NCBI GenBank assembly: GCA_012727625.1
Contig: JAAYGP010000307.1
Location: 1 to 10,843, forward strand
Reading direction: 5' to 3'
Length of the DNA: 10,843 bases
From: Clostridiaceae bacterium
GTDB taxonomy: Bacteria > Bacillota > Clostridia > DSM-8532
Shown here: positions 6,271 through 10,843 of the stretch, piece by piece
Layout of the letters: every line of letters begins with the position of its first letter
Numbering within the stretch: position 1 is the stretch's first letter
Made by a program: the position numbers and the translations under genes
The notes under the pieces: generated by a model
What the model saw: only the letters and a program-made list of their open reading frames with translations
Databases searched by the model: none
Told to the model about the DNA's origin: nothing

Positions 6271-6275
6271 TATGA

Positions 6276-6674
6276 CTACCAGACGAAAGCGAGGACTTCC
6301 CCGCCAACACCTGCTTTTCTGGCCGCTCTGTCCGTCATGACACCTTTTGATGTTGAAATAATTGCAATCCCTAAGCCTCCCAATACTTTCGGAAGCTCAT
6401 CCTTGTCGGCATAAACTCTGAGTCCCGGCTTTGAAATTCTTTTAATTCCTGAAATTACATTCCTCTTATTTTCAGTGTATTTCAGCGTAATGCGAATGAC
6501 ACCCTGCTTTTTGTCATTAATTTCAGAAAAACCTTTAATATATCCTTCCTCAAAAAGAATTTCAGCTATTCTTCTTTTTAAATTTGATGCAGGAATGTCA
6601 ACAGTATCATGCTTTGCGCTTGCGGCATTCCTTATTCTTGTAAGCATATCCGCAATTACGTCGGTTGCATTCAT
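6276..6674 (-). CDS. rpsH: 30S ribosomal protein S8
   Basis: S8 binds helix 21 of 16S rRNA early in 30S assembly and in E. coli also represses the spc operon by binding its mRNA. The 132 residues start MNATDVIADMLTRIRNA and end with the signature region GLGIAIISTSKGVMTDRAARKAGVGGEVLAFVW (100-132), of normal length. The ATG at 6674 follows an AAGGAGG-type site; the stop is TAG. It lies 24 bp after rpsN. The feedback role in this organism is inference only; no S8-binding motif was identified in the mRNA here. Confidence 0.98.
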   Translation of the reverse strand: MNATDVIADMLTRIRNAASAKHDTVDIPASNLKRRIAEILFEEGYIKGFSEINDKKQGVIRITLKYTENKRNVISGIKRISKPGLRVYADKDELPKVLGGLGIAIISTSKGVMTDRAARKAGVGGEVLAFVW

Positions 6675-6698
6675 GGTTACGACCTCCTTTCGGTACTT

Positions 6699-6884
6699 TT
6701 ACCAACTGGCTTTTCTGACACCAGGTATCTGACCCTTGTAAGCCAGTTGTCTGAAACACAAGCGGCAAACACCGAACTTTCTCATATATGCATGAGGCCT
6801 GCCGCATATTTTGCACCGATTGTAGTACCGTGCTGAATATTTAGGCTTTAATTTTTGCTTATGAATCAAAGATTTTTTTGCCAA
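6699..6884 (-). CDS. rpsN: 30S ribosomal protein S14, zinc-binding short form
   Basis: The 61 residues are the short zinc-type S14 (sometimes called rpsZ) rather than the long zinc-free form. Cys24, Cys27, Cys40 and Cys43 form the zinc site (RCKICGRPH and GVCRLCFRQ), and the C-terminus is the typical AYKGQIPGVRKASW. S14 sits in the 30S head near S3 and S10. The start is TTG at 6884-6882, 8 nt after GGAGG; family members begin MAKKS-like, which this gives. It lies 14 bp after rplE and 24 bp before rpsH, the usual order. Confidence 0.97.
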   Translation of the reverse strand: MAKKSLIHKQKLKPKYSARYYNRCKICGRPHAYMRKFGVCRLCFRQLAYKGQIPGVRKASW

Positions 6885-6898
6885 ACTATATACCTCCT

Positions 6899-7438
6899 TT
6901 AGCGGCTGAATGGCATTCCGAGGAGTGCCAGCAATTCTTTCGCTTCTTCATCGGTTATGGCGGTGGTGACAAAAGTTATGTCCATTCCGCGCACCTTTTC
7001 AATTTTATCAATATTAATTTCAGGAAAGATCAGCTGTTCTTTAATACCCATTGAGAAATTGCCCCGTCCGTCAAAAGAATCGGAATTAATCCCTCTAAAG
7101 TCGCGAACTCTTGGAAGAGCCACATTAAACAGCTTATCCACAAACTCATACATTCTGTTGCCGCGCAGTGTTACCTTGCAGCCAATATTCATACCCGTAC
7201 GCACTTTAAAATTGGCAACGGATTTTTTCGCTTTAGTAACAACCGGTTTTTGCCCTGAAATTATTGCCATCTCGTTAACGGCTGATTCCAATGCTTTTGG
7301 ATTATCCTTTACATCACCAACACCCATGTTTAACACCACTTTAACAAGCTTTGGTGTCTGCATTGGGCTCTTGTATTTAAATTTATCCTGCAATGCCGGA
7401 ACAACATAATCTTTATATTTATCCAACAATCTTGGCAT
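6899..7438 (-). CDS. rplE: 50S ribosomal protein L5
   Basis: L5 binds 5S rRNA with L18 and contacts P-site tRNA from the central protuberance. The 179 residues include PKLVKVVLNMGVGD (29-42), the segment AIISGQKPVVTKAKKSVANFKVRTGMNIGCKVTLRG (58-93), DFRGIN (113-118) and FPEINIDKIEKVRGMDITFVTTA (138-160), all typical of L5. Length is standard. The ATG at 7438 is preceded by AAAGGAGG. It lies 22 bp after rplX and 14 bp before rpsN. Confidence 0.98.
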   Translation of the reverse strand: MPRLLDKYKDYVVPALQDKFKYKSPMQTPKLVKVVLNMGVGDVKDNPKALESAVNEMAIISGQKPVVTKAKKSVANFKVRTGMNIGCKVTLRGNRMYEFVDKLFNVALPRVRDFRGINSDSFDGRGNFSMGIKEQLIFPEINIDKIEKVRGMDITFVTTAITDEEAKELLALLGMPFSR

Positions 7439-7460
7439 CGTCGGCTAACCTCCTTTCAAT

Positions 7461-7805
7461 TTAATCCCTGGCATCCTTCAATATGTCAATTACTTCTCCG
7501 CATTTTTTGCAGAACCTTGCTTTTGAACCGTTTACCAGGAATTTCTTTCCCGTTTTGGTCGGTGCACCACATTTTCCACATACCAGCATAACTTTGTCTG
7601 CATATACAGGAGCTTCCCGATTAATAATACCACCTTGCTGCATCTGGCTTCTGGGCTTCATATGCTTTTTTACCATGTTTATACCCTCAACAACAACCAT
7701 ACGCTTTGATGGTAAAACACTTAACACCTTGCCCTTTTTGCCCCTGTCTTTGCCACTGAGTATATATACTGTATCACCCTTTTTTACATGAACCTTGTTT
7801 TTCAT
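7461..7805 (-). CDS. rplX: 50S ribosomal protein L24 with C-terminal zinc-ribbon cysteines
   Basis: L24 starts 50S assembly by binding the 5' end of 23S rRNA and lies near the tunnel exit. The 114 residues open with the KOW motif (VKKGDTVYILSGKDRGKKGKVL, 7-28) and VEGINMVKKHMKP (39-51). The C-terminal part has Cys76, Cys79, Cys99 and Cys102 in two CxxC pairs (CGKCG and CKKCG), a likely zinc ribbon seen in L24 of various Gram-positives. The ATG at 7805 follows GAGGGGAGGC. A 109-bp spacer separates it from rplN; rplE follows after 22 bp. Confidence 0.97.
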   Translation of the reverse strand: MKNKVHVKKGDTVYILSGKDRGKKGKVLSVLPSKRMVVVEGINMVKKHMKPRSQMQQGGIINREAPVYADKVMLVCGKCGAPTKTGKKFLVNGSKARFCKKCGEVIDILKDARD

Positions 7806-7830
7806 TCCTGTGCCTCCCCTCTTGATAAGC

Positions 7831-7897
7831 TTTTACACTTTACAGATGCTAATTTACACCATCGTTTTTCAAGCAATCCGAAACTAACAGTGTAAAA
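7831..7897. repeat. TTTACAC repeat cluster in rplN-rplX spacer
   Basis: In the 109-bp gap the plus strand has TTTTACAC (7831-7838), TTTACA (7839-7844) and TTTACAC (7853-7859), then the inverted copy GTGTAAAA (7890-7897). The last two can pair as a 7-bp stem with a 30-nt loop, or the first and last as an 8-bp stem. The two pairings exclude each other, so a switch is conceivable, but A/T-rich chance repeats are also likely. Confidence 0.35.
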
Positions 7898-7914
7898 ACC
7901 GGGCATTTATAATT

Positions 7915-8283
7915 TTAAAGAACTTCCGGAGCCAGTGAGTTAATTTTCATGTAATCCTTTTCCCTTAATTCCCTGGCTACCGGGCCAAAAATACGTGTTC
8001 CCCTCGGGTTACCGTCATCCCTAAGAATAACTGCCGCATTCTCATCAAATCTGATATATGAACCGTCGGCTCTGCGCAACCCCTTAACAGAGCGAACTAC
8101 AACAGCTCTCACTACTTCGCCCTTTTTTACCACTCCGCCGGGTGTTGCATTTTTTACAGAACAAACAATTACATCACCAATATTTGCATATTTTCTTTTG
8201 GAGCCGCCAAGTACCTTTATGCACATTAATTCCTTAGCACCAGTATTATCTGCCGATTTCAGCAATGTCTGCATTTGAATCAT
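7915..8283 (-). CDS. rplN: 50S ribosomal protein L14
   Basis: L14 binds 23S rRNA at the subunit interface, contacts 16S helix 14 and is the dock for the silencing factor RsfS. With the ATG at 8283 the product is 122 residues, exactly the family length, beginning MIQMQTLLKSADNTGAKELM, with the signature region CSVKNATPGGVVKKGEVVRAVVVR (41-64) and ending RELREKDYMKINSLAPEVL. The frame is open upstream to a TTG at 8301, but GGAGG lies 8 nt before the ATG and the family starts at MIQ. In E. coli this gene opens the spc operon; here a 95-bp spacer with a strong hairpin precedes it. Confidence 0.97.
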   Translation of the reverse strand: MIQMQTLLKSADNTGAKELMCIKVLGGSKRKYANIGDVIVCSVKNATPGGVVKKGEVVRAVVVRSVKGLRRADGSYIRFDENAAVILRDDGNPRGTRIFGPVARELREKDYMKINSLAPEVL

Positions 8284-8314
8284 TTTCGGCACCTCCTTCA
8301 ATCTGATTAAGCTT

Positions 8315-8351
8315 CCTGCCAGCTGTAATGTTTTTTGGCAGGTGCTTTTTT
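8315..8351 (+). terminator. Hairpin with T-run on the plus strand (possible antisense terminator)
   Basis: CCTGCCA (8315-8321) and TGGCAGG (8336-8342) form a perfect 7-bp G/C-rich stem with a 14-nt loop. On the plus strand TGC and then T6 (8346-8351) follow, like a Rho-independent terminator for transcription running against the operon. On the minus strand no T-run follows, so the operon itself would read through, leaving a stem in the rplN leader. Either role, or both, is inference. Confidence 0.35.
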
Positions 8352-8378
8352 AAAATTACTCGTATCACAATAAGATTA

Positions 8379-8636
8379 CTATTTCGCTTTCTCGATAATC
8401 TCAACCAGTCTCCATCTTTTTTCTTTCGAAAGCGGCCTGGTCTCCATTACCCTGACTATGTCGCCTACTCTGCATATGTTTTCTTCGTCATGCGCTTTAA
8501 GCTTGTAGGTTCTTTTTAATATTTTCTTGTATAACGGATGTTTTACATTATCAACTACCGATACAACTATGGTTTTATCCATTTTATCGCTGACAACTTT
8601 GCCAACACGGGTTTTTCTTAAATTCCTTTCGGCCAT
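8379..8636 (-). CDS. rpsQ: 30S ribosomal protein S17
   Basis: S17 is an OB-fold protein that binds 16S rRNA (helices 7 and 11) early in 30S assembly. The 85 residues show RVGKVVSDKMDKTIVVSVVDNVKHPLYKK (10-38), YKLKAHDEENICRVGDIVRVMETRPLSKEKRWRL (44-77) and a basic end, all typical. The ATG at 8636 follows GGAGG by 8 nt or so. It comes 23 bp after rpmC. The stop is TAG, followed by a 95-bp spacer before rplN. Length is normal. Confidence 0.98.
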   Translation of the reverse strand: MAERNLRKTRVGKVVSDKMDKTIVVSVVDNVKHPLYKKILKRTYKLKAHDEENICRVGDIVRVMETRPLSKEKRWRLVEIIEKAK

Positions 8637-8659
8637 GTGAACAAACCTCCCTCCGGCTT

Positions 8660-8860
8660 CTACCTTTTAATACCCAGCTCCATTTCCCGTATCACGGTTT
8701 TCACCCGGGCAATGTCTCTCTTAACATTTTTTAGTCGCATAGGATTGTCCAGCTGATTTGTCGCATATTGAAAGCGAAGTTTAAAAAGTTCATTTTTTAA
8801 TGCCTGCAACTCCTGTGTCAGCTCGTTAATGCTTTTATCTCTCAATTCACTCGTTTTCAT
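8660..8860 (-). CDS. rpmC: 50S ribosomal protein L29
   Basis: L29 is a two-helix protein at the tunnel exit and part of the trigger factor and SRP docking site next to L23. With the ATG at 8860 the product is 66 residues, MKTSELRDKSINELTQELQ onward, with the family motif LKNELFKLRFQYATNQLDNP (about 21-40) and RVKTVIREMELG near the end. A GTG three codons upstream (8869) is open, but the AGGTGG site lies 5 nt before the ATG and too close to the GTG. The start overlaps the true end of rplP (TGA at 8849-8847) by 14 nt, once the rplP TAG lesion is read through. Confidence 0.97.
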   Translation of the reverse strand: MKTSELRDKSINELTQELQALKNELFKLRFQYATNQLDNPMRLKNVKRDIARVKTVIREMELGIKR

Positions 8861-9281
8861 TTGCTCCACCTACCTCTTTCCGTGCTATTATTTTGCACTT
8901 GATTGGCTATTTGTGAGCAGCCAGACGCAAAGCTTCCTTTGCTGTATCTTCATCGATCCCGGCAATTTCAAACATAACGCGGCCCGGTTTAACAACGGCT
9001 ACCCAGTATTCAGGTGAACCTTTACCACTACCCATACGGGTTTCCGCCGGCTTCTTGGAAATTGGCTTGTCGGGGAAAATTTTAATCCATACTTTACCAC
9101 CTCTTCTTATATAGCGGGTCATTGCAATACGGGCTGCTTCTATCTGGTTACTGGTAATCCATCCGGGCTCAACGGCTTGAAGGCCATATTCTCCGTTTGA
9201 TACCACGTTGCCACGCGTTGCCTTGCCTTTCATTCTGCCGCGCTGAACACGTCTGTATTTAACTCTCTTAGGTATTAACAT
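8847..9281 (-). CDS. rplP: 50S ribosomal protein L16, interrupted by an in-frame TAG
   Basis: L16 lies near the A-site tRNA elbow and is needed for late 50S assembly. The frame starts at ATG 9281 (MLIPKRVKYRRVQRGRMKGK) with TRGN, GGKVWIKIFPDKP and GSGKGSPEYWVAVVKPGRVMFE, all typical. A TAG at 8909-8907 stops it after 124 residues, short of the usual 140-odd. In the same frame the next codons read PIKCKIIARKEVGGANENE and end in TGA at 8849-8847, which is the normal L16 C-terminus (family: HKLPIKCK). The TAG thus stands for the conserved Leu, one base from TTG. Reading through gives 144 residues, the family length. The start overlaps the rpsC stop by 1 nt. Read strictly, the ORF is 8907-9281. 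Confidence 0.93.
8907..8909 (-). other. In-frame amber codon inside rplP
   Basis: CAC-AAA-TAG-CCA-ATC-AAG reads H-K-stop-P-I-K, where the L16 family has H-K-L-P-I-K. A single T-to-A change (TTG to TAG) explains it. The codons after it keep L16-like amino acids for 19 residues, so the change is recent, an error, or suppressed. TAG is used as the normal stop of rpsH, rpsQ, rpmD and rplO here, which argues against general recoding of TAG. Confidence 0.85.
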
Positions 9282-9942
9282 TATTTGTCTCCCCCCTCTT
9301 TCCTTTCGTTTTTGATGGGAAGTACCTCACCTTTATATATCCACACTTTGACACCCAGTTTCCCGAATGTTGTGTTGGCTTCCGCAAAGCCGTAATCAAT
9401 ATCGGCACGGAGTGTCTGAAGTGGTATTGTTCCCTCATGGTAATGCTCGGTTCTGGCGATTTCAGCACCGCCAACACGCCCGGAAACTGATGTTTTAATA
9501 CCTTTTGCTCCAAACTTCATCGCCCTGGACATTGCCTGTTTCATGGCCCTACGGAATGAAATTCTTCTCTCCAGCTGTCCGGCAATGTTTTCGGCTACCA
9601 ATTGAGCATTGGTTTCCGGTGTTTTAATTTCAGTAATGTTTACCAAAACACTCTTTCCGGTGAGTTTCTCTATATCATTGCGAAGCTGGTCAATTCCGGC
9701 CCCGCCTTTTCCTATAACAAGACCAGGCTTTGCGACATGGATATTCAACCTTATTTTATTGCGGCACGCTCAATTTCAATTCTGGCAATGCCTGCAATAT
9801 ACAGTTTCTTCTTTATAAATTCCCTGATCCTGTAATCTTCGACCAAAAGATCGGCAAATTCTTTGTTTCCCGCGTACCATTTGGTGTCCCAGTCCTTAAT
9901 GATACCGATTCTCAGCCCATGCGGATTCACTTTTTGGCCCAT
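9281..9942 (-). CDS. rpsC: 30S ribosomal protein S3, split by a -1 frameshift
   Basis: S3 forms part of the mRNA entry channel and helicase of the 30S subunit. The first part (ATG 9942 to TAA 9753-9751, 63 residues) is the S3 N-terminus (MGQKVNPHGLRIGIIKDW, KIEIERAA-like end). The second part (from about 9760 down to TAA 9283-9281) continues in the -1 frame with the KH domain GxxG loop (KPGLVIGKGGAGI), SFRRAMKQAMSRAM, GRVGGAEIARTEHYHEGTIPL and LGVKVWIYKGEVLP. Joined, they give 220 residues, the family length. The total of 662 nt is one base short of 221 codons. The start has GGAGG 7 nt upstream. It lies 16 bp after rplV and overlaps the rplP start by 1 nt (TAATG). Confidence 0.94.
9748..9762 (-). 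other. Frameshift point in rpsC (A-AAA-TAA)
   Basis: The minus strand reads GCA-ATA-AAA-TAA in the upstream frame; the downstream frame reads AAT-AAA-ATA-AGG-TTG. S3 proteins have AAN(K/R) here, so restoring one A (GCA-AAT-AAA-ATA) rebuilds the conserved Asn and the full reading frame. This favours loss of one A from an A-run. Slippage of tRNA-Lys from AAA to the overlapping AAA at the stop codon would give the same length with Ile in place of Asn. Confidence 0.85.
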
Positions 9943-9958
9943 TAGAAAACCTCCTTAT

Positions 9959-10435
9959 TTACGCTCTTTCCCTTAATACCAAAGTCAGGTGGCTTGTTCT
10001 TTTCCTGATTCTGAATGCCCGCCCCTGTGCCCTTGGCCGGATTCTCTTCAGCGTCGGTCCTTCAGTGGCATAAACTTCAGCAACATATAAATTGCTTCGT
10101 TCAAGCCCGTTATTATTTACTGCGTTGGATTCTGCAGATTTAAGCATCTTTTCCAGAATGGCCGCTGCTTTTCTTGGTGTATATTTCAATATTGCATAAG
10201 CCTCATCAATATTCTTATTGCGTATCAGGTCAATAACTAACTTGGCTTTTCTGGATGGTACTCTTGCATGCCTCAATACTGCTCTGCCCTCATCTTTTCC
10301 AATCCCGAGAGCTTTCTTTTCCTTTTTTGTAAGGATAGGAAGCTTCCTTGATTTTCTGTGCACCTGCTTGTATTGAGCCAAGAGTTCTTCTTTTTTCTCC
10401 AGAATTTCGTCCTTGGACATTACCTTTCTGCCCAC
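9959..10435 (-). CDS. rplV: 50S ribosomal protein L22 with a ~48-residue N-terminal extension
   Basis: L22 binds several 23S domains; its long beta-hairpin lines the exit tunnel. The core (about residues 49-158: EGRAVLRHARVPSRKAKLVIDLIRNKN, then KSAESNAVNNNGLERSNLYVAE and the hairpin GPTLKRIRPRAQGRAFRIRKRTSH) is about 110 residues, the usual full L22. Here 48 charged, lysine-rich residues precede it (MSKDEILEKKEELLAQYKQ, then RKLPILTKKEKKALGIGKDE). The GTG at 10435 lies 8 nt after a strong GGAGG, which supports the long form; an ATG five codons on (10420) has only AAAGG. So the extension is very probably translated. The next gene, rpsC, starts 16 bp later. Confidence 0.95.
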   Translation of the reverse strand: MGRKVMSKDEILEKKEELLAQYKQVHRKSRKLPILTKKEKKALGIGKDEGRAVLRHARVPSRKAKLVIDLIRNKNIDEAYAILKYTPRKAAAILEKMLKSAESNAVNNNGLERSNLYVAEVYATEGPTLKRIRPRAQGRAFRIRKRTSHLTLVLRERA

Positions 10436-10538
10436 GTCGAATTCCTCCTTCCAGGTGTCGCTGTGCTTAAAACCATAATTTTTTTAAACACCGTCTCAAC
10501 TATATTTAAGGAATATATCCTTGGATTGTAAATTTTCC
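10436..10538 (-). other. 103-bp rpsS-rplV spacer
   Basis: The gap holds the rplV ribosome binding site and a small stem AAGGA-TATAT-TCCTT (10510-10524 on the plus strand as aaggaatatatcctt). A weak promoter-like pair (TTGAGA, 16 nt, TATGGT) is present, below what I would call a promoter. No ORF or terminator is seen. Confidence 0.3.
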
Positions 10539-10823
10539 TTACTTTTTCAGTTTACTGCTTCTTTCATCCTTGCCGTGACCTCTATAGGTGCGTGTCGGGG
10601 CAAATTCACCCAATTTGTGGCCAACCATATCTTCCGTTATATAAACAGGTACATGCTTTCGGCCATCATGAACTGCAATGGTATGTCCCACCATCTTAGG
10701 GAAAATTGTTGAAGCCCTTGACCAGGTTTTTATTACTTTCTTTTCTCCCTTTTCGTTCATATCTTCGATTTTTCGCAGCAACTTTTCACTAACAAATGGT
10801 CCTTTTTTTACAGATCTACCCAC
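10539..10823 (-). CDS. rpsS: 30S ribosomal protein S19
   Basis: S19 sits in the 30S head next to S13 and contacts the A-site finger of the 50S. The 94 residues start MGRSVKKGPFVSEKLL and carry the signature region from KTWSRASTIFPKMVGHTIAVHDG (32-54) to VPVYITEDMVGHKLGEFAPTRTYRGH (58-83), with a basic tail. The start is GTG at 10823-10821, 8 nt after GGAGG. Length is normal. Upstream one expects rplB (L2); the last 20 bases of the window hold only the ribosome binding site, so rplB is not visible. Confidence 0.98.
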   Translation of the reverse strand: MGRSVKKGPFVSEKLLRKIEDMNEKGEKKVIKTWSRASTIFPKMVGHTIAVHDGRKHVPVYITEDMVGHKLGEFAPTRTYRGHGKDERSSKLKK

Positions 10824-10843
10824 AGAACAAACCTCCTCCCGGC

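Larger units (their letters stand above)
6044..6275 (-). other. Unusual 232-bp spacer between rpsH and rplF
   Basis: The spacer holds the rplF ribosome binding site at one end but no recognised gene. It contains an 8-bp stem right after the rpsH stop (6248-6270), a 16-nt perfect palindrome (6226-6241) and a GC-rich patch with an inverted repeat (6181-6206). One minus-strand frame is stop-free for 55 codons (6264-6100, ending at TGA 6099-6097) but has no ATG, GTG or TTG except far downstream, so I do not call it a gene. It could be a decayed small mobile or repeat element, a control region for the second half of the spc operon, or a lost gene. Confidence 0.5.

Noticed and set aside
6957..7409. 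Long plus-strand open frame opposite rplE (150 codons)
   Set aside because: It is the complement of a well-conserved gene, has no family-like features and no binding site; the same holds for the other plus-strand frames opposite real genes.
8284..8301. A longer L14 starting at TTG 8301
   Set aside because: The family starts MIQMQ, and GGAGG is ideally spaced for the ATG at 8283; the extension would contain the binding site itself.
8861..8869. A longer L29 starting at GTG 8869
   Set aside because: The AGGTGG site overlaps this GTG and is correctly spaced for ATG 8860.
8907..8909. TAG in rplP as pyrrolysine or general amber recoding
   Set aside because: Four neighbouring genes end in TAG and the family residue here is leucine, so a base change is much simpler.
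9281..9748. The second half of rpsC as a separate gene starting at TTG 9748
   Set aside because: It begins in the middle of the S3 fold, the only SD-like bases touch the start codon, and the two parts join to the exact S3 length.
10470..10505. Promoter-like pair TTGAGA-16-TATGGT before rplV
   Set aside because: The -10 match is weak and the spacer is A-rich; not strong enough to list as a promoter.
1..10843. Searched by eye for CRISPR arrays, tRNA genes, insertion sequences and toxin-antitoxin pairs
   Set aside because: None seen; the window is filled by housekeeping genes.

Overview
The window is one contiguous stretch of a bacterial ribosomal protein superoperon (the S10-spc-alpha cluster), with every convincing gene on the minus strand. 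Read in the direction of transcription, from high to low coordinates, the order is rpsS, rplV, rpsC, rplP, rpmC, rpsQ (end of the S10 part); rplN, rplX, rplE, rpsN, rpsH, rplF, rplR, rpsE, rpmD, rplO, secY (spc part); adk, map, a KOW-domain gene, infA, rpmJ; and the first codons of rpsM (start of the alpha part).

The organism looks like a low-GC Gram-positive of the class Clostridia. Reasons: A/T-rich coding sequence, very strong GGAGG-type ribosome binding sites, a zinc-type short S14, adenylate kinase with a four-cysteine LID, a small KOW protein between map and infA, and an L22 with a long N-terminal extension. A cellulolytic-clostridium type relative is my guess from recalled family sequences; it is not proven here.

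Most genes are packed with 2-30 bp gaps or overlap by 1-14 nt, so the set is probably read as long polycistronic mRNAs. The gene set builds the 50S subunit (L5, L6, L14-L16, L18, L22, L24, L29, L30, L36) and the 30S subunit (S3, S5, S8, S14, S17, S19), starts translation (IF-1), removes the initiator methionine (Map), exports proteins (SecY) and balances adenylates (Adk).

The most notable things are lesions and gaps, not new genes. rpsC (S3) is split by a -1 frameshift at an A-AAA-TAA site. rplP (L16), the next gene, has an in-frame TAG where the family has a conserved leucine; beyond the TAG the normal L16 C-terminus is fully preserved. Both genes are normally essential, so sequence error, a very recent mutation or recoding must be considered. 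Two spacers are too long for this operon: 232 bp between rpsH and rplF, full of inverted repeats, and about 330 bp before rpsM, with a good promoter candidate, a hairpin and a 45-codon open frame. Several essential genes start with TTG (infA, rpsE, rpsN, probably rpsM). I found no tRNA, rRNA, CRISPR array or intact mobile element, and no strong case for a previously undescribed system.
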